From Natronococcus amylolyticus DSM 10524 (GTDB lineage Archaea > Halobacteriota > Halobacteria > Halobacteriales > Natrialbaceae): 34,073 bases of DNA. Shown in pieces: positions 18,378 to 26,494 of this stretch (within the stretch, counting starts at the first letter, position 1; every line of letters starts with the position of its first letter). Location: contig NZ_AOIB01000033.1 of NCBI RefSeq assembly GCF_000337675.1, positions 1-34,073 of the forward strand, given 5' to 3'. Below the pieces are notes generated by a model. That model was given only the letters and a program-made list of their open reading frames with translations. It was not told where the DNA came from and did not search any database. The position numbers were made by a program, and so were the translations under genes.

Positions 18378-19568
18378 TTACCGGATGACGAACTTCGATC
18401 GCAGATCGGTCACCGGCCCGTCCCTCTCAGGGGAGTACAACAGCAGGCCGAGACACAGCCCCAGCATGATCGACGAGGGGCTGAGCCCGCCCAAAAAGAG
18501 CGACTCGAACCCCATATACAGGAAGATCGCGACGGCGAGGCCGACGACGAACCCGGTCCACGGTGTCCACCGGGTGCGGATTCCCTGGCCCAGCGCGTAG
18601 ACGAGCGCGCCCAGATAGAGGCTGCCGACGATGATGCCCGTGTTCAACAGGGGATAGATGTAGGAGTTATGCGGACCTCTGGAGCCGTCGATCTCCTCGG
18701 CGGTGTTCGCAAAGCCGATCCCGAGCATCGGATCCTGGGCGAGACGCTCGAGCGAGGCGACCCAGCGGTCGACGCGGGTCAACAGCGTTGTCTCCATCAC
18801 CTCGCCGACATGGCCGAGCCGGATGGCCACGTAGACGCCGAGGGCGGCGACCCCGATACCGAGAACGCCGAAGCGCCGGTCGAACCCCGAGAGGACGAGC
18901 ACCGAGCCGGCGGCAAACCCGACAAGGGCGGCGTCGCCCTCGCTCAGGACGAACCCGAGCAGACAGACCATCAGCGCCCCGAGCCACACCGCCCCGCGGC
19001 GGGCCAGAAACGTATACAGCGCCGCGAGGCTGCCGACCATCATGACGAAGCCAAACCCATTGGGATTGTGAAAAATCGAGGCCGTCCGAATCCCCTCGAT
19101 CCCGAACACCGAGTCACCGACGGACTCGTAAAGGGTCTCGCTCGTCTGGAGTTCGTGCCAGACCATCCCGATGCCGACTAGCGCGACCAGGCTGGCCACG
19201 AGCGTCAGCCCCATCGTGAACGTCTGGCGTCGGCCGTCGATCAACGCCGGCAACACGACCACGGTTGCAAGTACTGCCAGCGGCGTGGCGGCGATATACT
19301 GGAGGAGTTCGGTGTGGGGCGCATAGTAGTAGTGGACGAGCAGCCCCAGCCAGTACCCACCGATAAGCACGAAAAAGGCGGCGTCGAACTGCAGCCGGAT
19401 ATCGGGCATCAACACCCCGTACGCCGCGACCGAGACCAACAGCGCGCCCGTAACGATGTAGCCGACTCGCTGTGAGACCGCCCAGCTCGTCACCGCGAGA
19501 CTGCTGATGATCGGCAGCAGCGCGAGGATCGGATCGTAGACTGGGACCGTTGGTTCCTCCGACGACAT
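18378..19568 (-). CDS. O-antigen ligase / Wzy-like membrane protein (intact copy)
   Basis: 396 residues, about ten membrane helices. The long central periplasmic-type loop typical of WaaL/Wzy proteins carries the conserved H-N-S-Y (RGPHNSYIYPLLNTGI, about residue 300). In Halobacteria such proteins probably polymerise or transfer lipid-linked sugar chains onto surface acceptors; the role here is inferred. The ATG at 19568 was chosen because the first helix begins ~20 residues later. In-frame starts further upstream add basic, unlikely residues. Only this copy of four in the window is complete. Its last ~126 codons (ASLERL onward) are the part present in the other copies. Confidence 0.8.
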   Translation of the reverse strand: MSSEEPTVPVYDPILALLPIISSLAVTSWAVSQRVGYIVTGALLVSVAAYGVLMPDIRLQFDAAFFVLIGGYWLGLLVHYYYAPHTELLQYIAATPLAVLATVVVLPALIDGRRQTFTMGLTLVASLVALVGIGMVWHELQTSETLYESVGDSVFGIEGIRTASIFHNPNGFGFVMMVGSLAALYTFLARRGAVWLGALMVCLLGFVLSEGDAALVGFAAGSVLVLSGFDRRFGVLGIGVAALGVYVAIRLGHVGEVMETTLLTRVDRWVASLERLAQDPMLGIGFANTAEEIDGSRGPHNSYIYPLLNTGIIVGSLYLGALVYALGQGIRTRWTPWTGFVVGLAVAIFLYMGFESLFLGGLSPSSIMLGLCLGLLLYSPERDGPVTDLRSKFVIR

Positions 19569-19989
19569 ACCCCAGAGATAGTGACGAATATTCATCCTGA
19601 AAGCTCGTGGTACCTGGATATCCATCCTATCAAGAGATAAATACCGGGGAACTGTCGGCGCATCGATCGCCGAACAGGTCCGACGCCGTCCTCGAGGTGG
19701 CCCAGCGGGGCCTCGAGGACGGGTGTAGCTCTCGACCCGGTACGATCTCTGGGCGACTCCTAGACGGATCCGACGCGTATAGAACAGAGATGACGGCGAG
19801 GAGACGCTGAGACAGGGCATCGATTGCGTAGTCTGGCTCGTCAGTACAAACTCCTCAAGATTGTTCGCCAGTGGGGTCAAAAGTGCGACGAGGCAGCCAT
19901 ACGCAGGCCGCGGTCGTCGAACCGACGGACGGCCGTCGCCGCATCATCTGCGGACGGGCTCTCCACCGGAGAGCTGCCTTCGCGAGCCT
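19569..19989. other. Intergenic region, no gene seen
   Basis: About 420 bases between the membrane-protein gene and the repeat at 19990. No credible coding sequence or RNA gene. The nearby TATCAAGAGATAAATACCGG (about 19627-19646) is the only AT-rich stretch upstream of the membrane-protein start and may include its promoter. Confidence 0.3.
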
Positions 19990-20098
19990 GTCGGAATCGA
20001 TCGGTGCACAGAAAGAGGCTGCCCAGTGACAGCTGATGTCCTCGGACGAACCGTCCGGAGGAGTCTCGAGTGTGGACCGACGACGACCGATCGAGGAC
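19990..20098. repeat. Non-coding repeat, copy 2
   Basis: Partner of 18228-18356, roughly 70% identical over its last ~60 bp by eye (TCCTCGGACGAACCG...GACGACGACCGATCGAG). It lies ~120 bp beyond the stop of the coiled-coil gene. Confidence 0.4.
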
Positions 20099-20221
20099 GG
20101 TCCTTCGGCTACTCGTCCCATCGAGCTGGCTGCGTTTGGTGTGCGTGGGTTCGGGTTCCAGCGTGTAGGTGCTCGCTCGAGCGTGGGTGTCGGGTGTCGA
20201 GTGGGTACTCTCGAGGTGGGT

Positions 20222-21154
20222 TCAGGTGTCTCCGTGGACGTCGGCTGTCTCCGGTGTCGGAGCCGATTCGCCCGGGATGTCGGCATCGGCCGGCAGGACG
20301 ACCCGCCGTTCGGTGTAGGAGAGGCCGTTCTTGCGCTGGGTCTTCCGGTGGACTGCGAGGCGGTGCTTCGAGAGCTCGAGCAAGGCGTCGATCGTCCGCG
20401 AGACCAATTTCTTGGCGTAGCTGTCGCTGACGCCGTCTTCCTGGCGGCGGATCCAGTGTTTCAGATCGCCGGCGGTGACGTGCTCACGAACGGTCTTACA
20501 GCCCGTCTCCCAGGGGTCGTCGCCGACGGTCGAGTCGGTTCGAGCCTGCCAGAGCTTCGCCGCGAGTCGCGTTGGAAGGGCGTTCGTCGTGGAGCGACGC
20601 ATGTCGTCGTCGAGTCGGGCGAGTTGCTGAATCGGGAGCAGGTCGCCATGCGCGAGTGTGGTGTCGGTCCGATCGAGGGGATCGTCCGAGTCGGGAAGTC
20701 GAAAGTAGCTTCGGCCGTCGGATTTGGTGAGTCGCTCGAGATAGTCGTCCTCGAGTTCGAGGTCGTGTTCGTCGACGTTCGAGTCACGAAGATGGGCACC
20801 TTTCTCGAGTTCGCGGGCCTGGAGTTCCTCGATTCGACTCTTGTTCGCGCCCGTGCGGTTCCGGGCGGCCTCGGTGAGTGCGGCTACTTCCTCAGTCGTT
20901 GTCTCGAGGGTGTCGAGGGTCGACCCTTGCTCGTCGATCGTCGACTCGTGGCGCTCGAGGAGCTCGGCCAACTGGTCGCGTTCGCTCTCGAGGTCATCGA
21001 CGCGGCTCTCGAGCTCGGTGACGCGGTCGGCGAGCCGGTCGTTGTCTGCTCGAAGCTCGCGGAGTTCCTCGAGGACCGTCTCGAGGGTTGGCTGGTCGGT
21101 CGCTGCGTCCTGTCGGTCGGGAGTTTGATTACCCCGTGAATCGTCCGTACTCAT
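20222..21154 (-). CDS. Coiled-coil protein with C-terminal winged-helix-like region
   Basis: 310 residues, function unknown. Residues ~15-90 form a long Leu/Glu/Arg heptad coiled coil (LEELRELRADNDRLADRVTE...LESRVDDLESERDQLAEL), continuing through an acidic middle. The C-terminal third (TVREHVTAGDLKHWIRRQ, then SYAKKLVSRTIDALLEL) looks like a basic helical DNA-binding domain, ending ...RRVVLPADADIPGES. Similar proteins sit near Orc1/Cdc6 genes on haloarchaeal plasmids and proviruses, and one is encoded 2.3 kb away here. It could be a segregation or replication accessory factor (inference). The ATG at 21154 gives MSTDDSRGNQ; upstream codons are not protein-like. Confidence 0.7.
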   Translation of the reverse strand: MSTDDSRGNQTPDRQDAATDQPTLETVLEELRELRADNDRLADRVTELESRVDDLESERDQLAELLERHESTIDEQGSTLDTLETTTEEVAALTEAARNRTGANKSRIEELQARELEKGAHLRDSNVDEHDLELEDDYLERLTKSDGRSYFRLPDSDDPLDRTDTTLAHGDLLPIQQLARLDDDMRRSTTNALPTRLAAKLWQARTDSTVGDDPWETGCKTVREHVTAGDLKHWIRRQEDGVSDSYAKKLVSRTIDALLELSKHRLAVHRKTQRKNGLSYTERRVVLPADADIPGESAPTPETADVHGDT

Positions 21155-21379
21155 GCTTCCGTAGGTGGATACGGGAGCTTCTCGCGGACTCGGTGTCTCC
21201 AGCACCGATCCGCTATCTTCCAAAACGCGTGAGCGTCGGATCCGCGTATAGCGTCCCTTACAGGAGAGTTCTCGTCTACCCACTTAGTACTCTGGATTGT
21301 ATGGCTCATTGTTGGGCCAGATAGCTCAGGTTCGGATCGAGTCGGTGCAGTTAATCGCCGAACGAGAGAGATCCGGAGT

Positions 21380-21679
21380 ATGCGAGCCCGTGTCTCGTGG
21401 ATGAACGAGGCCGACGATGCAATTCTGGAGTACCTACAGGAACTCGAGACGAGCACGGGCCACCGGATCTCGCTCCCACCGACCGCAGTCTGGTATAATT
21501 TGGTTGAAGAGTTGGCTGTGTTGGATCGGAGCCAGAACACGATCTCCCGACGGATGAACGTCCTCGCCAAGGCTGGACTGCTCGAGAAAACCGATGCGAA
21601 ACGCGGCTACTATCGTGTGACCGATCTGGGAATCGCCTACCTCGAGGGCGAACTCAACGTGAGCGAACTCGAGAACTGA
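21380..21679 (+). CDS. PhiH1-repressor-like winged-helix protein
   Basis: 99 residues forming one winged helix-turn-helix. WMNEADDAILEYLQEL is helix 1, LDRSQNTISRRMNVLAKAGLLEK contains the recognition helix, and YYRVTDLGIAYLEG is the wing and last helix. The arrangement matches small repressors of haloarchaeal viruses and plasmids. ATG at 21380 or, seven codons in, at 21401. It starts 225 bp from the divergent coiled-coil gene and probably regulates both (inference). Confidence 0.75.
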   Translation: MRARVSWMNEADDAILEYLQELETSTGHRISLPPTAVWYNLVEELAVLDRSQNTISRRMNVLAKAGLLEKTDAKRGYYRVTDLGIAYLEGELNVSELEN

Positions 21680-22184
21680 CTCGAGTCTGTTCAGTTCTAC
21701 CCTATGGGGGACAATAGAGAGAGTACTGTCGGCTGAGCAGTGTTGTTGGTACCAGTTGGCTCTCTATTTGAGCGGACCGAGAAGCGACGCTACTGCCGTC
21801 CCATCGGGATACCACCGTTCCGGCCACAGCGATCGCTGCTGCGAATCGGACAGCCATGCCGGCTTCCACGCTCGAGTACTGAACGTACTGGGCCGAGGCG
21901 GCCATCCTTCGGTATGAACGCTGGTACCGTCTCGAAGGGTGATCGGTGGTCGGCCAACGTTCGCTTCGAACCGCCCTCCACTCGTTGCTCTCCACAGTGG
22001 TTCGAGCGGGCGGTCACGGGGGTAGATTGTGCAACGGAGGTACCGATTCGATGGAAGCTTTTTCTGTGTGATGGGTGTAGTGCTTCATGGTGGCTCGCTA
22101 ATAGGGTCGTGGCCCGCTCCCGTCGGACATGGGGCAAAAGAGAGGGCCAAGGGCGAGTCCCGGTCGCACCCACGGTGAGATCAC
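21680..22184. other. Intergenic region, no gene recognised
   Basis: About 500 bases. A minus-strand frame reads VRFAAAIAVAGTVVSRWDG but has no recognisable domain and I do not call it. The final GGTGAGATCAC just before 22185 gives the next gene a good ribosome-binding site. Confidence 0.35.
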
Positions 22185-22586
22185 ATGCACTCGGAACTCC
22201 GCGTTCGACGATACACGCTCTGGAAACGCTACATCCTCGAGGGAGACACCTACTCAGAAGTCATCACCGAACTGGCCGACGAGTACGAGGTAACCGAAGA
22301 CACGATTCGTAACGACCTCACGACGATGGAGGAGTGGCTGCCGAAGCTCTATCGGGCGCGGGAGGTCCACGAGGCGTCGGCCTTGCTCGCACTCCAGGAG
22401 AACCGACACCGGTTACAGCAGATGGCGGGGGAGGCCCGGGAGGCCGAGGCGCTGGACCTCGAGCTTCGGATCCGAAAGGAACTCACGCGGACGCTCAACC
22501 GCGAGGAGGAACTCACCCCCGCAGTCGATTTCACGCCCGAACAGGATCGAATGGGCGCCCTTTTGGAAGAGATGGACCAGAGCTGA
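22185..22586 (+). CDS. HTH protein, possible phage terminase small subunit
   Basis: 133 residues. The N-terminal helix-turn-helix (YTLWKRYILEGDTYSEVI...YEVTEDTIRNDLTTMEEW) is followed by a long helical region (HEASALLALQENRHRLQQM...LDLELRIRKELTRTLNRE) and an acidic tail. This layout (DNA-binding head, oligomerising helices) matches small terminase subunits of tailed viruses and related plasmid proteins. A fragment of a large terminase lies 2.1 kb downstream in the same orientation, which supports the reading. A GGTGA sequence 8 nt before the ATG is a good ribosome-binding site. A plain transcription factor remains possible. Confidence 0.5.
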   Translation: MHSELRVRRYTLWKRYILEGDTYSEVITELADEYEVTEDTIRNDLTTMEEWLPKLYRAREVHEASALLALQENRHRLQQMAGEAREAEALDLELRIRKELTRTLNREEELTPAVDFTPEQDRMGALLEEMDQS

Positions 22587-23218
22587 GGGCAAGCGACGGC
22601 TGAGACGGTGTGCTTGCGGTCGAGACCGAAGTAGGGCTGGAAGAACAGATGGGCGTCCTCACGACTGGAGGGGCGATCCTCGAGGGGTCACCGACACCGA
22701 GCCACGCCCGGAGACGGCGTATGAGTGACTCTCGACGCCCTCGTGGTCCGGTACGACACCACCTCGAGTCGTAGACGGCTGCGACCGACGGGCGGTAGCT
22801 ACCGCTCTCGGTAGCGGGTTCGGTCGAAGCTGCAGTGTAACTGTCGATGCAGGCGTATTCGAGCCGGGTGGTGTCTTTTCGGCGTACCGTGAACCTATAC
22901 GGAAACGTCGTCGCGCTCGGGATCCGGACGCACCGCTCGTGACACAGCGGAGCGGCCGCGTTCGTCGGTTGGGCCGTGGCCAACGCCATCATCACTGGCA
23001 TCGTCATCTCCCCCACACGACAGCCGTCGACCGAGGAACAGAGAGATGACGGGTATACAGCTACGTGGACACTCGGAGACTGGTCTTGGATGCGGGTCGC
23101 TGTCGTCGACAGAGACACACCGGAGGCAGTTGCAGCCTGTTTGTCTTGGCCCACTTCTCGAGACCGACACTGCTCGTACGGCGTATTGTGATGAGTATGA
23201 ACGACCGGATTTAACTCC
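22587..23218. other. Intergenic region upstream of orc, no gene or ORB seen
   Basis: About 630 bases. A long minus-strand frame crosses it but has no domain and overlaps Orc1/Cdc6. I searched by eye for ORB-like origin repeats (haloarchaeal GTTTCxxxxGAAAC-type boxes) and found none, so this is not an evident origin. Confidence 0.3.
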
Positions 23219-23437
23219 CTACTGTCGTTCCGTTGTAGTTCGAACGAGGTAACACGGGCTAGTGACAGCCGACCGCACACGGTACAAGCGACCCACCGGA
23301 TCGAGTTGCCAGCGGTAGTGAACACGGCACTGCCCGCAACTCTTGCCACTATGGTAGGCTGTGTCATCGATCGTCGAGTGGGCGATACGTTCATTATGGC
23401 TACACAAGTAGTACGAGCACGGACACTCGATGAGCAA
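23219..23437 (-). CDS. Possible small Cys/His-rich protein
   Basis: 72 residues with CPC, YYLCSH and a CGQC knuckle (MLIECPCSYYLCSHNERIAHSTIDD...), a plausible zinc-binding arrangement. It overlaps the start of the Orc1/Cdc6 gene by 8 nt on the opposite strand. I do not recognise the family and codon bias is not decisive. Confidence 0.3.
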   Translation of the reverse strand: MLIECPCSYYLCSHNERIAHSTIDDTAYHSGKSCGQCRVHYRWQLDPVGRLYRVRSAVTSPCYLVRTTTERQ

Positions 23438-24650
23438 GTATGATGAGCTCTTCGACGAGGTAACAGCCGAGGAGAGTCTCTTTCGGGAGAAAGGCGCGCT
23501 CGATCCCCTCGCCGAACCCGACGGGATCCACGCCCGCGACGCCCAGGAACACGAGTTGGCGTCGCTGCTCGCCGGCGTCCACGAGGGGTACGTGCCGCCG
23601 ACGGTCTCAATCTACGGCCCGCCGGGCACCGGGAAGACGCTGTCGACCCGACGGGTCTGTCGGGAGTTCGCCAGCCGAACCGACGCGGTTGCCGTCGAGT
23701 ACGTGAATCTGAAGGAGTGTCGAACCCTCTTTAGTGCCGCCAACGAGATTTTGTTCGAACTCACCGGCGAGAAAAGAGGTGCCTATGTCGGGTTGGACGG
23801 CGTGTTCGAGGAGATCTGGACCGCACTCGAGGGGTATCCGGAGTGGACGATACTGATTCTGGACGAGATCGACCACGTCCAGTACGACTCGAACTACGAG
23901 CCCAGCGACTTCTTCTATCGACTGCTGCGCGGCGAGGGGAAGCTCAAGCGGGGGATCGATCTCTCGGTCTGGCTGGTGAGCAACGAACTGCTCGAGGTCG
24001 ACCTTCGATTGGATAGCCGCGTCGAGAGCGCGATGAGCGACGAGTCGGTTTTCTTCCCGCCGTACAGACCGGGCGAACTGGCTTCGATTCTAAAGCCCCG
24101 CCTCGAGCGAGCGTTCCGCGAGGGGGCAGTATCCGAGGCGGCGTTCGAGTACGGGGTTCGGGAAGCGGCTCGTCGGTGGGGCGATGCGCGGAAAGCACTG
24201 ACCCTGTTTCGCCAAGCCGGCGAGACCGCAAGCGAGCGTGACCTCGAGACGGTGACGAGGGAGTGTATCGACGTGAACCTCGAGGCGACGGATCGGGAGG
24301 CAACCGTCTCGAAGCTGCATGATCTGCCGGCCAATCACTTTCTAGTGCTGACGGCCGTCACCGGGTGGGATCAGGGCGGGAAGATCAAACAGCCCGTGAC
24401 GACGGCTGAGACGCTTTCGATGCTCGAGAGCGAGACATATCCTGATGAACTCGATCTCGGTGAGCGTGCTGTTCAGGGCGTGCTGACCGACCTCGAGACG
24501 ATGGGGTTAGTCGAGACCTGGATCGACTCTCGGGGGCGAGAAGGCCGGGTCAAACAGATCGAGACGACGTTCGAGCCACAGTGGGTGCGTGATACTATGG
24601 TGCACTATGTTGAGGAGTCGACGTATCTGGGGACGGATACTGAGGAGTAA
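23430..24650 (+). CDS. Orc1/Cdc6-type replication initiator
   Basis: 406 residues. AAA+ ATPase with Walker A GPPGTGKT (63-70), Walker B LILDEID (142-148) and sensor-1-like WLVSNEL. The C-terminal winged helix (about 300-400) includes LDLGERAVQGVLTDLETMGLVETW. It binds origins and loads the helicase. Sequence and setting (coiled-coil protein, repressor, terminase pieces) point to an element-encoded initiator rather than the chromosomal one. No ORB cluster is seen beside it, so it may be an orphan or passenger. It separates a terminase-small-like gene from a terminase-large fragment, suggesting insertion or rearrangement there. Confidence 0.9.
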   Translation: MSKYDELFDEVTAEESLFREKGALDPLAEPDGIHARDAQEHELASLLAGVHEGYVPPTVSIYGPPGTGKTLSTRRVCREFASRTDAVAVEYVNLKECRTLFSAANEILFELTGEKRGAYVGLDGVFEEIWTALEGYPEWTILILDEIDHVQYDSNYEPSDFFYRLLRGEGKLKRGIDLSVWLVSNELLEVDLRLDSRVESAMSDESVFFPPYRPGELASILKPRLERAFREGAVSEAAFEYGVREAARRWGDARKALTLFRQAGETASERDLETVTRECIDVNLEATDREATVSKLHDLPANHFLVLTAVTGWDQGGKIKQPVTTAETLSMLESETYPDELDLGERAVQGVLTDLETMGLVETWIDSRGREGRVKQIETTFEPQWVRDTMVHYVEESTYLGTDTEE

Positions 24651-24661
24651 ACGGAATCTGA

Positions 24662-24811
24662 GCGGTGACCGACCTCGGCTCGACCGACAAGTGGGATCGA
24701 TACGCGGGCTACGAGTTCGGCGGGATCTGGCTCGACGAAGCCAGCCAGTACCAGGCCGTTCTCCACGAGCTCCTCGAGAATTTGGGCTGGTCTAATCGTT
24801 CTGCCCTATAA
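24662..24811 (+). pseudogene. Terminase large-subunit fragment (Walker B region)
   Basis: A 49-codon open stretch reading LGSTDKWDRYAGYEFGGI, then WLDEASQYQAVLHELLENLG. In tailed-virus large terminases the same order D-(K/R)-x-x-G-Y-E-F...(I/W)-D-E-A is the Walker B strand with its acidic pair. Everything before (Walker A) and after (nuclease domain) is missing. The stop at 24809-24811 touches the stop of the next gene (24812) with no gap, so the terminase seems cut by the insertion of the module to the right. Not functional. Confidence 0.6.
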
Positions 24812-25054
24812 TTAATTGCTGCCGTTGTCACGTGGGTCGCTAACAAGTTCGTACAGTCCGGTATCGTATAGATTTCGCACGTGACCGTGCTCCTCGAGAC
24901 GTTGAAGGCGCTGTCCGAGATACGTGCTCGTTACATCTCTCAGGCGCTCATCGTTCATCCGGTCACGTGCGTACACTGGTGTTACACGTCCCTCGAGTAG
25001 ATACTCCAGGAGATCTCGATCAACGTCGCGGAGATCGCTATCAGAGAGTGCCAT
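24812..25054 (-). CDS. Winged-helix regulator of cassette 1
   Basis: 80 residues: DLRDVDRDLLEYLLEGR, a helix-turn-helix around DVTSTYLGQRLQRLEEHGHV, and a wing ending GLYELVSDPRDN. The ending closely resembles the regulator at 27548-27784 (GLYRFVRDPREN). The ATG at 25054 starts MALSDSDL. It diverges from cassette 1 across 213 bp that contain a palindrome, the AACTAT box and the leader RNA; it is the natural candidate repressor of the cassette (inference). Confidence 0.7.
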   Translation of the reverse strand: MALSDSDLRDVDRDLLEYLLEGRVTPVYARDRMNDERLRDVTSTYLGQRLQRLEEHGHVRNLYDTGLYELVSDPRDNGSN

Positions 25055-25134
25055 GTTGTTTGATTCGCATACTTGCATTACATACTTAGTGCTATCCCAT
25101 CCCCGGCAGGGTCCTCTCCGAGTACCACTTGCCA

Positions 25135-25168
25135 GCTTCTAACTCGAGTTTGAGAAGCAAACTATATG
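25135..25168 (+). promoter_or_regulatory. Promoter and palindrome of cassette 1
   Basis: GCTTCT (25135-25140) and AGAAGC (25153-25158) flank AACTCGAGTT, forming a near-perfect palindrome directly before AACTATATG (25160-25168). The AACTAT starts exactly 34 nt before the leader RNA stem, the same distance as in cassette 2, so transcription likely begins at or near the stem. Confidence 0.55.
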
Positions 25169-25193
25169 ATGCTGGGCGCGGTAGTAGAGACTG

Positions 25194-25266
25194 GAGAAGC
25201 GCAGGGTTCCTGAGTAGAATCAGGCGGTGGTGATGACACCGCCTGCGCTTCTCGAGGTCCGAGAAG
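25194..25266 (+). ncRNA. Three-way-junction leader RNA of cassette 1
   Basis: P1 pairs 25194-25205 with 25242-25253 in 12 perfect base pairs. Inside lie hairpin P2 (CCTGA/TCAGG, 25209-25224) and hairpin P3 (CGGTG/CACCG, 25225-25241); P3 runs straight into the 3' strand of P1. A competing hairpin uses the same 3' strand: CTTCTCG (25248-25254) with CGAGAAG (25260-25266). Its loop AGGTC holds the ribosome-binding GAGGT, one base before the ATG at 25268. P1 and this hairpin cannot form together. The same design with compensated stems occurs at 27910-27978. It is probably a cis-regulatory RNA; no known riboswitch class fits. Confidence 0.65.
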
Positions 25267-25267
25267 C

Positions 25268-25420
25268 ATGTTAGCTACGAATTCCGCCGTTGAAAAACGT
25301 GACGAGGTTGAATCGTGCGATCACGACTGGTGTCCGGGACCCAACGGAGACGGGCTCCCCTGCTTTGCGTGTTTCCAGGTAGCGAACAGAACGGAGGGGA
25401 AGTCGGATGCCCACCGATGA
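25268..25420 (+). CDS. Cys-rich mini-protein of cassette 1
   Basis: 50 residues with C-x4-C-x9-C-x2-C at C17, C22, C32 and C35 (CDHDWC, PCFACF). The protein at 27981-28121 has the same four cysteines at identical spacing and positions. Probably zinc-binding. Its start codon lies right after the leader-RNA hairpin, and its end overlaps the start of the next gene by 14 nt. It may be the sensor or adaptor of the system; function unknown. Confidence 0.72.
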   Translation: MLATNSAVEKRDEVESCDHDWCPGPNGDGLPCFACFQVANRTEGKSDAHR

Positions 25421-25811
25421 GACTTCGGGGTGTCTGGCCAAGAGGTTGGAATCGCTCGAGGACGAATCGGCTGTCGTCGCGACCCCGACGCAAACTCTGG
25501 CGGGTCACCCAGTTGGTCGGCAACCCCACGCCGCCGTCTGTATCGGTTGCGGCGCGACGCTCCGCGAGACCGATATCGTGTTCGCGTACGCCTCTCGCTG
25601 TGCCGACGCCGTGCAGTGGGCGGTTCCGCGGCTGTTCTGTCACGGCTGTGCGCCCGACACGATTCGTTCGCCGACCCTCGGAGCGACCGAGGTCCTCCTC
25701 GGCGGTCGCCTCGGCTCGATCGCGCTGCCGACGTCGCGTCGCGCTCGGCTGTGTCTGGCAGAGCTCTCCCTTCGGGCGTTCAGCGGGCCGACGGAGGGCT
25801 GTTCACCATGA
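25407..25811 (+). CDS. Five-Cys zinc protein of cassette 1 (Csf1-like?)
   Basis: 134 residues. C45-x2-C48 (CIGC), C65 and C78-x2-C81 (CHGC) form a zinc site. From HPVG to the end it matches the protein at 28111-28503 at about 79 of 101 positions in a hand alignment. A small zinc-knuckle protein placed before a Cas7-like gene recalls Csf1 of type IV CRISPR-Cas, but the similarity is only in layout and length. The start overlaps the mini-protein gene and the stop overlaps the next start (ATGA). In cassette 1 its cargo is nucleases, in cassette 2 RAMP proteins. Confidence 0.75.
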   Translation: MPTDETSGCLAKRLESLEDESAVVATPTQTLAGHPVGRQPHAAVCIGCGATLRETDIVFAYASRCADAVQWAVPRLFCHGCAPDTIRSPTLGATEVLLGGRLGSIALPTSRRARLCLAELSLRAFSGPTEGCSP

Positions 25812-25954
25812 TCCCTGTCGACACGCGCTTACTCGAACTCGCGATCAGGAGGACCGATCGACGAGTGCCAGGGCGGAACCGTCCAAGCGACCGGCTTCGC
25901 CTCGAAGGCGAGGGTCCGAGCCGGGTCGCCGATGCAACGAGCGGGGGGCTGTGA
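25808..25954 (+). CDS. 48-residue basic protein of cassette 1
   Basis: Starts in an ATGA overlap with the gene before it and ends one nt before the next ATG, so it is probably translated with its neighbours. It has a basic, Arg-rich sequence with no recognisable domain (MIPVDTRLLELAIRRTDRR...). It may be a remnant of a longer gene displaced by the nuclease cargo, or a small RNA-binding partner. Confidence 0.45.
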   Translation: MIPVDTRLLELAIRRTDRRVPGRNRPSDRLRLEGEGPSRVADATSGGL

Positions 25955-25955
25955 G

Positions 25956-26435
25956 ATGAGCGTCGACTGTCCCCACTGCGATCGGACTTTCGATTCGCAC
26001 AGAGCAAAGTCGGTTCACGCGTCGCAGGTTCATTTCGCTCGAGTGCCGGCAATCCACTGTAACCCGTACGGTCACAGAGGGATCGATACGAAGCACAACG
26101 GCGCTCGTCACCGCGTCCAGGTTCACCGACTTCACGCGACGCTGCTCGTCGACGATATCGGCGAACTCGCCGAGAAGGAGGTCCACCATGTGAACGGCTG
26201 TCCGTTCGATAACAGGCTGGACAACTACGAACTACTCGATGCGTCGAGTCACCGAGCAAAGTCACAGGAGACGTATCGCAACCTCTCCGGGTACAAGATT
26301 CTCTGTCGAGCGTGTGGCACTCCGAATCAGTTAACCAAACGTGAGAACACCAACTTCTGCCCGACGTGCGGTTCAGGAGTCGAAGGCGAAGAGATCGTCC
26401 GGTCGGAACCGATCGACTGGCGGATTCCACACTGA
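25956..26435 (+). CDS. HNH endonuclease with zinc fingers
   Basis: 159 residues. A C2H2 finger (C5, C8, H21, H26) is followed by an HNH core HHVNGCPFDNRLDNYELL (77-94), in which the H-H, N and downstream N/D of the beta-beta-alpha-metal fold are visible. A zinc ribbon (C117-x2-C120, C135-x2-C138) closes the protein. The HNH is of the virus-derived, AP2/homing type. Expected activity: metal-dependent nicking or cutting of DNA. Embedded in cassette 1 behind the zinc protein, it may supply nuclease activity to the RAMP system or be a selfish passenger. Confidence 0.78.
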   Translation: MSVDCPHCDRTFDSHRAKSVHASQVHFARVPAIHCNPYGHRGIDTKHNGARHRVQVHRLHATLLVDDIGELAEKEVHHVNGCPFDNRLDNYELLDASSHRAKSQETYRNLSGYKILCRACGTPNQLTKRENTNFCPTCGSGVEGEEIVRSEPIDWRIPH

Positions 26436-26470
26436 ACGATGAGAGTACACACGAGCGTTCGAGGAGCGAA

Positions 26471-26482
26471 GTCACTAGTGAC
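26471..26482. promoter_or_regulatory. 12-bp perfect palindrome
   Basis: GTCACTAGTGAC lies between the two HNH genes, 13 nt before the start of the second. The same central CTAG occurs in the palindromes at 9985 and 17141. A binding site is possible; chance is not excluded. Confidence 0.3.
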
Positions 26483-26494
26483 GGGGGCAGCTCG